Positions 55,918-64,000 of a stretch of DNA of 64,000 nucleotides are shown here, one piece after another; position 1 is the first letter of the stretch, and every line of letters begins with the position of its first letter. This stretch comes from Photobacterium alginatilyticum (GTDB lineage Bacteria; Pseudomonadota; Gammaproteobacteria; Enterobacterales; Vibrionaceae), in assembly GCF_009910675.1 (NCBI RefSeq), contig NZ_RSEJ01000001.1:62001-126000 (forward strand). The letters run 5' to 3'. The position numbers and the translations under genes were made by a program. The notes under the pieces were generated by a model. That model searched no databases, was not told the origin of the DNA, and saw only the letters and a program-made list of their open reading frames with translations.

Positions 55918-57600
55918 CTAGCCGAGGATGATGATGAGGGTACCGGCTATGGTCAGCAGTACGTTGGCAATAGCATAGGTGCCGGCATAACCAAGGGCCG
56001 GAATGGTACTGCGGGCATGCTCGTTGATCATATCCATGGCAGGGGCACAGGTACGGGCACCGATGATGGCACCAAACAGCAATGCCCGGTTCATCTTCAG
56101 GATATAGGCACCGAACAGGTAGGCCAGTACGACCGGGATCACGCTAACCATCAGACTGGTCGCAAAGACGGCCAGGCCAACTTGGGCCAGTGATTCGAAC
56201 AGGTTGGAGCCGGCACTCAGACCGATACCCACCATAAATACCATGAGGCCGAGATCTTTGGTCATGTTCAGTGCGCCTTGCGGTACATAACCGAAGGTCG
56301 GGTGGTTGGCCCTCAGGAAACCCAGGGTAATACCGGCGACCAGCAGGCCGGCTGCGCTACCCAGGCCGAATGCAATCTGGCCAAAGGTCATGGTGATAGT
56401 CCCGACCAACAAGCCAATGATGAAGAAGCAGCAGAAGGCAAGCAGATCGGCAATCTGGCTGTGTACCGAGATAAAACCGATACGTTCTGCCAGGCCGAGT
56501 ACCCGACTTTTCTCACCGCTGACCTGCAGGATATCCCCTTTGTCGAGCAGGATATTGTGGTCCATCGGCATTTCGATCTGGGCGCGAACGACGCGGTTCA
56601 GGAAACAGCCGTATTCAGACAGGTTCAGATCGGACAAGCGTTTGCCGGCAATGCTGTCATTTTTAACCACGATCTCTTCTTCGACAATCCGCAGATCGAG
56701 CAGGTCACGGTCAAAGACCTCTTTCCCGTTACGAAAGCTGGGATCCAGACGGGCATGGCTGTCCGGGTAGCCGACCAGGGCGATTTCATCGCCCTCTTGC
56801 AAAATGGCATCGCCGTCAGGGTTGGCCAGGATACCGTTACGGCGAACCCGCTCGATATAACAACCTGTCTGGCGGTAAATACCCAGCTCACGCAGGTTAC
56901 GGCCGTCAATCCAGTTAATCAGTTCAGGACCGGCCCGGTAGGCACGGATAATCGGCAGATAGACCTTGCGCTGGCCGACTTCGCCAATGCCGCGTTCACG
57001 GGCGATTTGCTGTGAGGATTCGGCCAGATTTTGCTTCTGAAGTTTCGGCATCAGCTTGGCCAGTACGATAAGGCTCACCAGACCAACCAGATAGGACATG
57101 GCATAGCCGACGCTGAGGCTGTCAACCATATGCTTGATCGTATTGCTGTCGATGATGCCTGACAGGCCGCTATTCAGCGCATCCTTTGCACCTACCAGTA
57201 CCGGGGTGGCTGTCAGTGATCCGGCCATCAAACCGGTGGCTAACCCCAGTTCAAGGTTGAGGTAGTTTGCCATGCTCATGGTGATGGCAATCGCTGAAAG
57301 CAGCACGACCAGTGTCAGCATTAGATAATGCTTGCCGTCGCGGAAGAAGATGCCGAAAAAGTTCGGCCCGGCTTCGATACCGACGCAGAAAATAAACAGC
57401 ATAAAGCCGATATTCAGGGATTCGGCATTGAACGTAAACCCGGCATTGCCAAAGAGTAATGCCGTGAGCAGTACACCGATGGAATTACCGATTTGAAGGT
57501 TGGCGATTCGGAGTTTTCCGACACTGAGACCAACGGCGAGTACAACAAAAAGCAACAGAATATCATTCTGATGGAGAAGGGCGGCTACATCAATGTTCAC
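55918..57600 (-). CDS. ybjL: YbjL-family putative transporter
   Basis: A 560-residue protein of the AspT/YbjL exchanger family, with two membrane halves around two cytoplasmic TrkA-C (RCK-C) domains. [18 protein letters not shown] and [12 protein letters not shown] are the paired repeats, and [20 protein letters not shown] lies in the second TrkA-C. Substrate unknown. The start is GTG with a weak RBS. It lies downstream of grxA, as in E. coli. Confidence 0.92.
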   Translation of the reverse strand: MNIDVAALLHQNDILLLFVVLAVGLSVGKLRIANLQIGNSIGVLLTALLFGNAGFTFNAESLNIGFMLFIFCVGIEAGPNFFGIFFRDGKHYLMLTLVVLLSAIAITMSMANYLNLELGLATGLMAGSLTATPVLVGAKDALNSGLSGIIDSNTIKHMVDSLSVGYAMSYLVGLVSLIVLAKLMPKLQKQNLAESSQQIARERGIGEVGQRKVYLPIIRAYRAGPELINWIDGRNLRELGIYRQTGCYIERVRRNGILANPDGDAILQEGDEIALVGYPDSHARLDPSFRNGKEVFDRDLLDLRIVEEEIVVKNDSIAGKRLSDLNLSEYGCFLNRVVRAQIEMPMDHNILLDKGDILQVSGEKSRVLGLAERIGFISVHSQIADLLAFCCFFIIGLLVGTITMTFGQIAFGLGSAAGLLVAGITLGFLRANHPTFGYVPQGALNMTKDLGLMVFMVGIGLSAGSNLFESLAQVGLAVFATSLMVSVIPVVLAYLFGAYILKMNRALLFGAIIGARTCAPAMDMINEHARSTIPALGYAGTYAIANVLLTIAGTLIIILG

Positions 57601-57705
57601 AACAACATTTTCCGGTGAAGAAAGACAGCAACAAGAGTGGTGGAATTCTAGCTGATTTTAGGCAACGGTTATACCGAAAAATCGCATATCAGTACAATAA
57701 GTCAC

Positions 57706-57734
57706 AAAAAAAGGCTGAATAGTCAGCCTTTTTT
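57706..57734. terminator. grxA terminator
   Basis: AAAAAAAGGCTGA and TCAGCCTTTTTT, symmetric and usable in both directions. Confidence 0.9.
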
Positions 57735-57756
57735 AAGTGTTTGTTAAAACAAGGTT

Positions 57757-58020
57757 TTACTGAAAAAGACCCAAGTTTTCTTTTGCGTATGCTTCAAATT
57801 CAGTGCAGCCGCCGACATGTTCCTGGTCGATGAAGATCTGAGGAACGGTTTCTACTGGTTTTCCGACTGTTTTTTCGAGATCAGCCTTGCTGATGCCCTC
57901 GGCGTGGATGTCGACATAACGGTAGTTGAAGTCTTCACGATCTTCTTTCAGCGTGTCTGCCAGCTCTTTGGCACGAACACAGAATGGGCAGCCCGGGCGA
58001 CCGAAAATAACAACGAACAT
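57757..58020 (-). CDS. grxA: Glutaredoxin 1
   Basis: An 87-residue thioredoxin-fold protein with the dithiol CPFC (residues 11-14), the cis-Pro TVPQIF and GGCTEFE that binds glutathione. It reduces ribonucleotide reductase among others. AAGGAG precedes the ATG. Confidence 0.95.
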   Translation of the reverse strand: MFVVIFGRPGCPFCVRAKELADTLKEDREDFNYRYVDIHAEGISKADLEKTVGKPVETVPQIFIDQEHVGGCTEFEAYAKENLGLFQ

Positions 58021-58099
58021 AATCTCTCTCCTTTATTCTGATGCGGTAACTATATCGTGACTGGATGTGATGAGAAAGTGGGATTTATCTCTTGCTGTG

Positions 58100-58114
58100 A
58101 TAGATAAAACCGAT
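58100..58114 (-). promoter_or_regulatory. Possible OxyR half-site upstream of grxA
   Basis: ATAGATAAAACCGAT fits ATAG-N7-CTAT with one change. Another ATAG follows at 58117, but a full second half is not clear. OxyR activates grxA in E. coli. Confidence 0.35.
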
Positions 58115-58296
58115 TGATAGCGAGTTTTCGCTAGCAAGGGTGAAAAAGGCGGAATCGAACGAAGTGTGATGAGGTAGTGATTATGGCTGACAAGTACCAC
58201 GTTCTCGGCAAAATGTTGCTCAGAATCAACATTGCACTCCGTCTAGCGGGCACACTCGATGATAATGAAATAATTCAATAGTGTAATGGAGTGCCT

Positions 58297-59499
58297 ATGT
58301 TCCAGTTTATGACGTCTACTCGGATCATATTCGGCGAGGGAGCCCTGAATAATTCACTGTCCTCGCTCAATCAGTTTGGCTATAGCGTCTTGCTGGTGAC
58401 CGGCAGAGACAGCCAGCGGGCCGATCCGGTGATCAGTTATCTCAAGCAGCAAAATATGCGCTATCAGCAGGTAGCTGTTCATGGCGAGCCGCTGATAGCC
58501 ATGATAGAAGAAATGGCCGCGATGGGGCGAAAGTTCCGGCCGGATATGGTGTTGGCGATCGGCGGAGGCAGTGTGCTGGATGCCGGCAAGGCATTGGCAG
58601 CGATGATCCCGAATCAGGGCAGTGTGTATGACTATGTCGAGGTAGTCGGGCGAAACGTGCCGTTGCAGGCCAAGCCTATTCCGTTTATTGCGGTCCCGAC
58701 TACGGCCGGAACCGGCTCGGAAGTCAGCAAGAATGCGGTGCTCCGGTCGGCCCAGGAGAACGTCAAGGTCAGCCTGCGTAGCCCGGATATGCTGGCTGAT
58801 CTGGCGATAGTCGACCCGACGCTTACCTATGGAATGGATCCGGTTATGTCGGGCTGTTGCGGAATGGATGCCTTCAGTCATTTGATGGAAGCCTATGTAT
58901 GCGGAGAGCCGAACCCGTTAACCGATATGGTGTGTGAAGAAGGGCTGCGGCGTCTGTCCGGGGCGATCCTTGCGGCCAGCGAGGATGATGATCCCCGTGC
59001 CCGTGCCGATATGTCATTTGCGGCCATGCTGGGCGGAATGGCATTGGCAAACGCCAAGCTGGGTGCTGCCCACGGGCTTGCCTCGGCTCTCGGTGGCCGT
59101 CTTAATGCGCCCCATGGCCTGATCACCGCTCAGTTGTCTCCCTACGTGATGCAGGAAAATGTACTGGCCGCCAGGGAAGCCGGCAGGGCAGATGTACTCA
59201 ACCGTTACCGTCAGCTTGCGTGTATCCTGACGGGGAGGATGAATGCCGAAATCATCGACGGCATTTTGTGGACCAAGCGTACCCTGAAACGGTTGAATCT
59301 CCCCCCGATTTCGGAATACGGTCTGTGCGATGTCATGTTCAATGACGTGGCTGAAGATGCGCTGTTGTCGAATGCGATCAAAGGCAATCCGCTACCATTA
59401 AATAAGGAGCGCCTATTAAGCATCCTGGAGCAAATATGTAACTGTTGTCCCAACAAGCGATCACCTGAACTTGATTCTGCTGACAAGTTGGATAATTAA
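58297..59499 (+). CDS. Iron-containing alcohol dehydrogenase
   Basis: A 400-residue type III (Fe-ADH) enzyme. AIGGGSVLDAGKALAAM is the NAD site and VPTTAGTGSEVSKNAVL is typical. CCGMDAFSHLMEAYVCG and AAHGLASALGGRLNAPHGL hold the His/Asp metal ligands. The alcohol or aldehyde substrate is unknown. The ATG at 58297 lies six bases after TGGAG; a GTG two codons earlier is possible. Confidence 0.9.
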   Translation: MFQFMTSTRIIFGEGALNNSLSSLNQFGYSVLLVTGRDSQRADPVISYLKQQNMRYQQVAVHGEPLIAMIEEMAAMGRKFRPDMVLAIGGGSVLDAGKALAAMIPNQGSVYDYVEVVGRNVPLQAKPIPFIAVPTTAGTGSEVSKNAVLRSAQENVKVSLRSPDMLADLAIVDPTLTYGMDPVMSGCCGMDAFSHLMEAYVCGEPNPLTDMVCEEGLRRLSGAILAASEDDDPRARADMSFAAMLGGMALANAKLGAAHGLASALGGRLNAPHGLITAQLSPYVMQENVLAAREAGRADVLNRYRQLACILTGRMNAEIIDGILWTKRTLKRLNLPPISEYGLCDVMFNDVAEDALLSNAIKGNPLPLNKERLLSILEQICNCCPNKRSPELDSADKLDN

Positions 59500-59605
59500 C
59501 CGGCAGACTTGGTTCCATCTTGACAGAAGCTTAATGATAGAGACGGTGAATTTGTGTTACATTGCGCTGCAATTCTAAATAATCTCAAGTGTGATAAGGA
59601 TATCC

Positions 59606-60331
59606 ATGAATCAGACCATCGAGACTATTCTCCAGCACCGTTCAATCCGTAAGTTTACGGAACAGCCTGTTTCTGCCCCGCAGTTATCGGCAATTCTTGA
59701 CTGTGCGATTGCGGCCTCATCGTCTAGTTTCATTCAGTGTGTCAGTATTATCCGAGTGACGGAATCGGACAAACGCAAGCAATTGGCTGAATTTGCCGGT
59801 GGTCAGCCCTATGTTGCCTCGGCTGCCGAGTTTTTGGTGTTTTGCGCTGACTTCCAGCGTCATCAGCAAATTCATCCCGAGGCGCAACTGGGGTTTACGG
59901 AGCAGACTCTGATTGGCGCTGTGGATGCCGCGCTGATGGCGCAAAATGCGATGGTGGCGGCCGAGTCTCTGGGGTTAGGCGGGGTGTATATAGGCGGAAT
60001 TCGTAATAATCCTGAAAAGGTTTCCAAATTATTGTCGCTTCCGCATCACGTGATCCCATTATTTGGATTATGCTTGGGATATCCGGCACAGCATCCAGAA
60101 TTGAAGCCTAGATTGCCTCAATCAATAATTGTTCATCAAAATAGCTATCAGGCCGAGCTCGATAGCGTACAGCTGGCGCATTATGACAATAAGGTACGTG
60201 AGTATTATCGAACCCGTACCGGTGGTAACAAAGAGACTTCGTGGTCTGAGCAAATTACGGCAATCTTGAATAAAGAAGCTCGACCATTTATGAAGGAATT
60301 TATCAATACTAAAGGTTTTAGTGTTAAATAA
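59606..60331 (+). CDS. nfsA: Oxygen-insensitive NADPH nitroreductase NfsA
   Basis: A 241-residue FMN flavoprotein that reduces nitroaromatics, quinones and other oxidants by two electrons. ILQHRSIRKFTEQPV and SLGLGGVYIGGIRNNP are typical, and YYRTRTGGNKETSWSEQI near the end is shared with NfsA. The ATG at 59606 has AAGGA seven bases upstream. It activates nitrofurans in E. coli. Confidence 0.93.
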   Translation: MNQTIETILQHRSIRKFTEQPVSAPQLSAILDCAIAASSSSFIQCVSIIRVTESDKRKQLAEFAGGQPYVASAAEFLVFCADFQRHQQIHPEAQLGFTEQTLIGAVDAALMAQNAMVAAESLGLGGVYIGGIRNNPEKVSKLLSLPHHVIPLFGLCLGYPAQHPELKPRLPQSIIVHQNSYQAELDSVQLAHYDNKVREYYRTRTGGNKETSWSEQITAILNKEARPFMKEFINTKGFSVK

Positions 60332-60531
60332 TAACAAGATAGAACTAAAAGACTCAATTTGAGTCCAATATACTAATTAGCGTATTTGCTTAGATGCTGA
60401 GCGATACATTCAGCCACACTGATTGGAGTTGGCTGGGGATGTCGCAGCCAATGGCCGAGAGTGATTATTTATTATCTGTTGGTCGATTTAATCAGTATTG
60501 TGCTTTGCAAATTTTAACAGCGGAATGAGAT

Positions 60532-61755
60532 ATGAAACAAATGGGGAAAGCGGCCTGTATTATATGCCTGGCCGCTTTACTGAGTGCTTGCCAAAGCACA
60601 CCAGAGGGTGGAGAAGGAGTTTCATCTCAGATACATACCGAAAATCTCTTTCAGGGAGCCCTGAAAGCGCATCAGATCTGGCTAAAAAAGCTGGAGGGTA
60701 CCGAACAACTGAAAGTCTATTCACCCGATAAATATGCCTTAATGATGTCGAGCTGGGAAAAGGCGGATTCAATTTTCCAGGAATTTAAAGATTCGCCAGA
60801 GGTGGCATCCAAAAGCTATTCGCTGTTTTCATCATCGACCTACCTTGATCGCTTTTATGAAGAGGTTATCGTGCTGGAGCAGACCTTAAAGGAACTCGAG
60901 CACTTAAAACGTGTGGCGGATGATGTGCTCGAGCCGGCAATCACTCAGTTGAACTATCTGAACTCGATCGATGCCCGCCAGTATTATCGCAGCGAGTATG
61001 TCAGGCTGACCCGATTTTACGCCAAGTTATTCCGCTTGGTGGAAAACAGTGAATTGAGTGATGCCAAAGAAGAGCAGGAAGAATTTCTAGAGCGTGCGCA
61101 TAGCTTGGAAATACGGACAATTAAGAAGACTTATATTTCTCCCCAGGAAGATGCGCTGCGAAAGCTGCGGCGTGAAGATGTTAGATACTATGCGCCTGTC
61201 AGTTATGCCAGAGTCGAGGCGGAGATTTTGAAAGGTAAGGAGCTGATTGAAAGAGCCCCCAGAGCCTTTGATGATATAAAGCGAATTGTTTCTGAAATTC
61301 AGTTCGAACTTGCCCATGCCAAGCATATAGCACTGGAAGTTAAAGCACTTCGTGATCGAAGCAAAGATGAATACGAGAACTTTATCCTTGATATCGAGAC
61401 CAAGCTGTTGCAAATATCCATGGCACTCAATGGCAGTGATCTGAGGGATCAGTCGCTGAAAAGTCAGGCCGAGCAGATTAAGGGCGAGGTGACGAGTGCG
61501 CGCCAGTTGTATGCCGCTTCGCAAAAGGCTGGTGGTGCTCGGAAAGATGATGAACAGCTTGCCGCCCTAACGGCATTGGTGACCGCGCAGCAGAAACAGA
61601 TTAAACAGCTTAAGGCACGTCTCATGGGTAACTCCGACAGCTTGCCGACAGCCAATGCTGAGCAGCTTGCAGCAGGAACAGGCTCTCTGGAGTTGAATAC
61701 TTCAACTGAAGATGTGCCGGAGAGGCTGACGTCGGGGCGTACAGTCAGTCAGTAA
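60532..61755 (+). CDS. Large coiled-coil lipoprotein, family not recognised
   Basis: A 407-residue protein. The signal peptide ends in LLSAC (Cys20), so it is a lipoprotein. The rest is almost all helical and highly charged, with coiled coil likely over much of residues 40-360, including ALVTAQQKQIKQLKARLMG. It then has a low-complexity tail. I cannot name the family. The residue after Cys is Gln, consistent with transport to the outer membrane. It has its own terminator. Confidence 0.75.
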   Translation: MKQMGKAACIICLAALLSACQSTPEGGEGVSSQIHTENLFQGALKAHQIWLKKLEGTEQLKVYSPDKYALMMSSWEKADSIFQEFKDSPEVASKSYSLFSSSTYLDRFYEEVIVLEQTLKELEHLKRVADDVLEPAITQLNYLNSIDARQYYRSEYVRLTRFYAKLFRLVENSELSDAKEEQEEFLERAHSLEIRTIKKTYISPQEDALRKLRREDVRYYAPVSYARVEAEILKGKELIERAPRAFDDIKRIVSEIQFELAHAKHIALEVKALRDRSKDEYENFILDIETKLLQISMALNGSDLRDQSLKSQAEQIKGEVTSARQLYAASQKAGGARKDDEQLAALTALVTAQQKQIKQLKARLMGNSDSLPTANAEQLAAGTGSLELNTSTEDVPERLTSGRTVSQ

Positions 61756-62176
61756 TACACGAGATATCGGTCGATGTGTCTGGAGTATAAGGCACGTTAG
61801 CCGGGATAAATGTTGTTTAGAACAGAAAAGCAGCCACAGGCTGCTTTTTTTGTGGTTTTTTATTGTGTAAACAAATGCCAAAGCAAGGGGGATGCATTTT
61901 TGCGAAGTATATCAATAAATTATACTGAAAAAGCCATTTATATTTAGCTAGGTATGTGAATTTGATTATATTTAAACACAATAAACCGAGTCAAAAATTA
62001 CAAAAAAACTTTACATATTTAGCCCATAATTCCACTTTTTTTTAGTTTGGCTAAGAAATGAGCTGAAATTGGATTGATTTGCCCCCCATCATCCTTTAGA
62101 ATTCGCCGCGCATCAAAAATGCACCCATTTTTTAATTTTTATCACATTTTTTGAATTACTCCTGTAGGGGAACTAA
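61756..62176. other. AT-rich region between the lipoprotein gene and satP
   Basis: Holds the lipoprotein terminator, then about 320 bp of AT-rich sequence. A CRP-like half (TGTGA near 61955) is not convincing. No gene seen. Confidence 0.4.
61827..61851 (+). terminator. Lipoprotein gene terminator
   Basis: AGCAGCC-ACA-GGCTGCT followed by T6. Confidence 0.9.
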
Positions 62177-62767
62177 ATGTCTACGAAACTTGCTAACCCA
62201 GCGCCTCTTGGCCTTATGGGTTTTGGTATGACCACTATCCTTTTGAATATCCACAATGCGGGCTTCTTCCCGATTGATTCTATGATCCTGGCGATGGGTA
62301 TTTTCTATGGTGGCATTAGCCAAGTGATCGTAGGCACAATGTGCTTTAAGCGTGGTGATACGTTTGGCACAACAGCATTTACTTCTTACGGCCTGTTCTG
62401 GCTGACGCTGGTTGGTCTGATTGTTATGCCTTACATGGGTTTGCCTGCAAGCCCTGCAAGCTTCATGGGTTGGTACCTGCTACTTTGGGGTGTCTTCACG
62501 GGCTTCATGTTCATTGGCTCTCTATGCTACCCACGTGCTAAGCAGTTCGTATTCGGCTCCCTGACTGTATTGTTCTTCCTGTTGGCTGCTCGTGATTTCA
62601 CAGGTAGTGAACTGATTGGTACTATCGCTGGTTTCGAAGGTATCATCTGTGGTGCAAGTGCAATTTACTTCGCGATGGCTCAGGTACTGAACAATGAGTA
62701 CGGCCGTACAATCCTACCGGTTGGCGAACTGAAAAAAGAGAAAGCAAGCCTGAAAGCCGCTGCTTAA
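62177..62767 (+). CDS. satP: Acetate/succinate transporter SatP
   Basis: A 196-residue six-helix protein of the GPR1/FUN34/YaaH family. NPAPLGLMGFGMTTILLN is the diagnostic N-terminal motif. It moves acetate and succinate with protons. TAGGGGAACTAA precedes the ATG. Codon use is fairly biased, suggesting good expression. Confidence 0.93.
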   Translation: MSTKLANPAPLGLMGFGMTTILLNIHNAGFFPIDSMILAMGIFYGGISQVIVGTMCFKRGDTFGTTAFTSYGLFWLTLVGLIVMPYMGLPASPASFMGWYLLLWGVFTGFMFIGSLCYPRAKQFVFGSLTVLFFLLAARDFTGSELIGTIAGFEGIICGASAIYFAMAQVLNNEYGRTILPVGELKKEKASLKAAA

Positions 62768-62782
62768 TCTGACAGAATTTGC

Positions 62783-62811
62783 AAAAAACCTCGCTCCGGC
62801 GAGGTTTTTTT
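62783..62811 (+). terminator. satP terminator
   Basis: CCTCGC-TCCG-GCGAGG flanked by A6 and T7. Confidence 0.92.
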
Positions 62812-62915
62812 ATGCCTGCGATTTGTAACCGGCTGCCGGGGACAAGGGATCAATAGTACGGCTGAAATTGGTATAAGCTTATGATTAGTATTTTCTGAGC
62901 AAGAGGGTGGGGATA

Positions 62916-63884
62916 ATGGCGCAACGTTACGCAGCGTTAATGGGCGCATTGGTTGCCGATGCCGCCAGCATGGGAACGCATTGGATATATTCTCCCGAGC
63001 GGATCAAGCAGCTGGCAGACATGCCGCATTTTCCTTTTATCGAGCCGAATGCCGAACATTACGAAGGGGTGGACGGTTATTATGCCCATGACAAGTTAAC
63101 TGCTGGCGAATTAACGGCTTATGGAGAGTGGTTGGCTCTGTATATTCGCTTGCTGGGCGGTTCTGATACCGGGACTCATGCTATCCAGCAGCAGATCCTC
63201 GAGTACTTCGGACCGGGCGGTGAGTTTATTGGTTATATCGATAGCCCGACCAAGGCGCTGTTGCTGACCTTGTTCTCACTGCCACCGGAAGATTGGCCCG
63301 AAGATTCGGGGAGCGAAGACGACCAGAATCCGGCCCTGTGCTCGGTGCCGGCCCTGGTGGCTCTGAAAATGCCCTCTGAGCAGCTTGAACAGGAGATTGA
63401 ACGGGTTGTCGGCATTACCCACCAGAATGAGACAGCGCTCGCGTGTGCCAAAGCCTTTGCCAGTGCCCTCAACGAGGCGTTGCGCTCAAGGCGGATGGAG
63501 CCTGTACTCAACGTGCTTAAGGTGAAAGCGCCGATAGAAATCCGAGACAAGATAGAGCAGGTCAGGTTGCTCAGCGGGGATGTGAATGACTTGAGCCATG
63601 TCCTGGCTATTGCCAACCAGGCTTGCCACCTTGCTGACAGCTTGCCGATGGCTGCCTGGATATTGCAAAACAGCGAGAGTTATACCGAGGCGATAATCAA
63701 GAATATCCAGGTTTCGGGTGATACCTGCGGCCGTGGCATTCTGGTTGGTGCGCTGGCCGGAGCCTGCTACGGTTTTGGTGACGAGAAGGGGATCCCAATC
63801 TCCTGGGTAACAACCCTGCAGTGCGGGGAAGCGCTGGCAGAAGATATCGAACAGCTGTTGAAGGTTTCGAGTGCCGAGTCGTAA
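62916..63884 (+). CDS. ADP-ribosylglycohydrolase family protein (J1-crystallin-like)
   Basis: A 322-residue protein. MGALVADAASMGTHWIYSPE at the start is typical of the J1-crystallin-like branch of the family. The late metal motif reads SGDTCGRG rather than the DTD of classic ADP-ribosyl hydrolases, so the di-magnesium site may differ. The substrate is unknown. GAGGGTGGGG precedes the ATG at 62916; a GTG three codons earlier is possible. Confidence 0.83.
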   Translation: MAQRYAALMGALVADAASMGTHWIYSPERIKQLADMPHFPFIEPNAEHYEGVDGYYAHDKLTAGELTAYGEWLALYIRLLGGSDTGTHAIQQQILEYFGPGGEFIGYIDSPTKALLLTLFSLPPEDWPEDSGSEDDQNPALCSVPALVALKMPSEQLEQEIERVVGITHQNETALACAKAFASALNEALRSRRMEPVLNVLKVKAPIEIRDKIEQVRLLSGDVNDLSHVLAIANQACHLADSLPMAAWILQNSESYTEAIIKNIQVSGDTCGRGILVGALAGACYGFGDEKGIPISWVTTLQCGEALAEDIEQLLKVSSAES

Positions 63885-63904
63885 GTAAAGAAGTTAAGGT
63901 AAGA

Positions 63905-63930
63905 AAAAAGCTACCCAGTGGGTAGCTTTT
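63905..63930 (+). terminator. Terminator of the ADP-ribosylglycohydrolase gene
   Basis: AAAAGCTACCC-AGT-GGGTAGCTTTT. The last 70 bases of the window hold one more dyad, CGAGAAAG-AACA-CTTTCTCG (63956-63975), and no recognisable gene. Confidence 0.85.
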
Positions 63931-64000
63931 ACTACATAGCTTTCAGGTTATTTACCGAGAAAGAACACTTTCTCGATACTCTAATCACCTAGTTGCTTAG

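Noticed and set aside
61900..62176. CRP site upstream of satP
   Set aside because: TGTGA and TCACA halves occur but not at the right spacing.

Overview
The window is a 64-kb stretch of chromosome from a gammaproteobacterium, most likely a marine Vibrionaceae close to Photobacterium (inference from protein similarity, gene neighbourhoods and a dispersed intergenic repeat; no rRNA or species marker is present). Almost all of it is core genome. No prophage, integron, CRISPR array, rRNA or tRNA gene was seen. Coding density is normal, both strands are used, and many operons end in clear rho-independent terminators.

Layout. 0-8 kb: the 3' part of a METTL25-like methyltransferase gene, a TauE/SafE-type transporter, a DUF3943 protein, tyrP (with a strong and a weak TyrR box), a CinA/YfaY protein and a CSS-EAL c-di-GMP phosphodiesterase. 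7.6-14 kb: yfaE-nrdB-nrdA (NrdR-like and DnaA boxes upstream), a HAD phosphatase, ubiG and a 44-aa predicted membrane protein. 14-26.6 kb: gyrA, serC, blc, an unrecognised 225-aa gene, a 284-bp MITE-like element, a NUDT15-like Nudix gene, aroA, cmk, rpsA, ihfB and lapAB. 26.6-42.4 kb: an AEC transporter, pyrF, an MgtC/DUF4010 protein, sapABCDF, pspF divergent from pspABC (sigma-54 promoter with an IHF site), ycjX, ycjF and tyrR. 42.4-47.8 kb: ogt, rimJ, pykA, hexR and yeeZ. 47.8-48.8 kb: a gene-free kilobase with four tandem small-RNA units. 49-64 kb: psrA-fadE, fabV, a PhoQ/PhoP-like pair, ybjL, grxA, an iron-type alcohol dehydrogenase, nfsA, a coiled-coil lipoprotein, satP and an ADP-ribosylglycohydrolase.

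The most unusual region is 47.79-48.81 kb. Four minus-strand units each have an ECF/sigma-E-like promoter (GAACC or GAACA, exactly 16 bp, then GTCATA), the octamer GCCACTGC and a rho-independent terminator. GCCACTGC is the 5' seed of the envelope-stress sRNAs RybB and MicV. One unit puts the seed at the predicted 5' end, as RybB does. The other three put it about 50-70 nt inside the transcript, before the terminator; two of these share a 34-nt identical core. I read this as a tandem family of envelope-stress sRNAs with a shared seed, including a variant architecture that I do not recognise.

Several regulators sit with their likely sites: TyrR (gene at 40.9 kb, boxes at tyrP and possibly its own promoter), HexR (candidate operators before pykA and hexR), PsrA (operator before psrA-fadE) and PspF (sigma-54 promoter of pspA). 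Envelope maintenance is a recurring theme: psp, sap, lapAB, PhoPQ-like, the sRNA array, Blc and a large lipoprotein.
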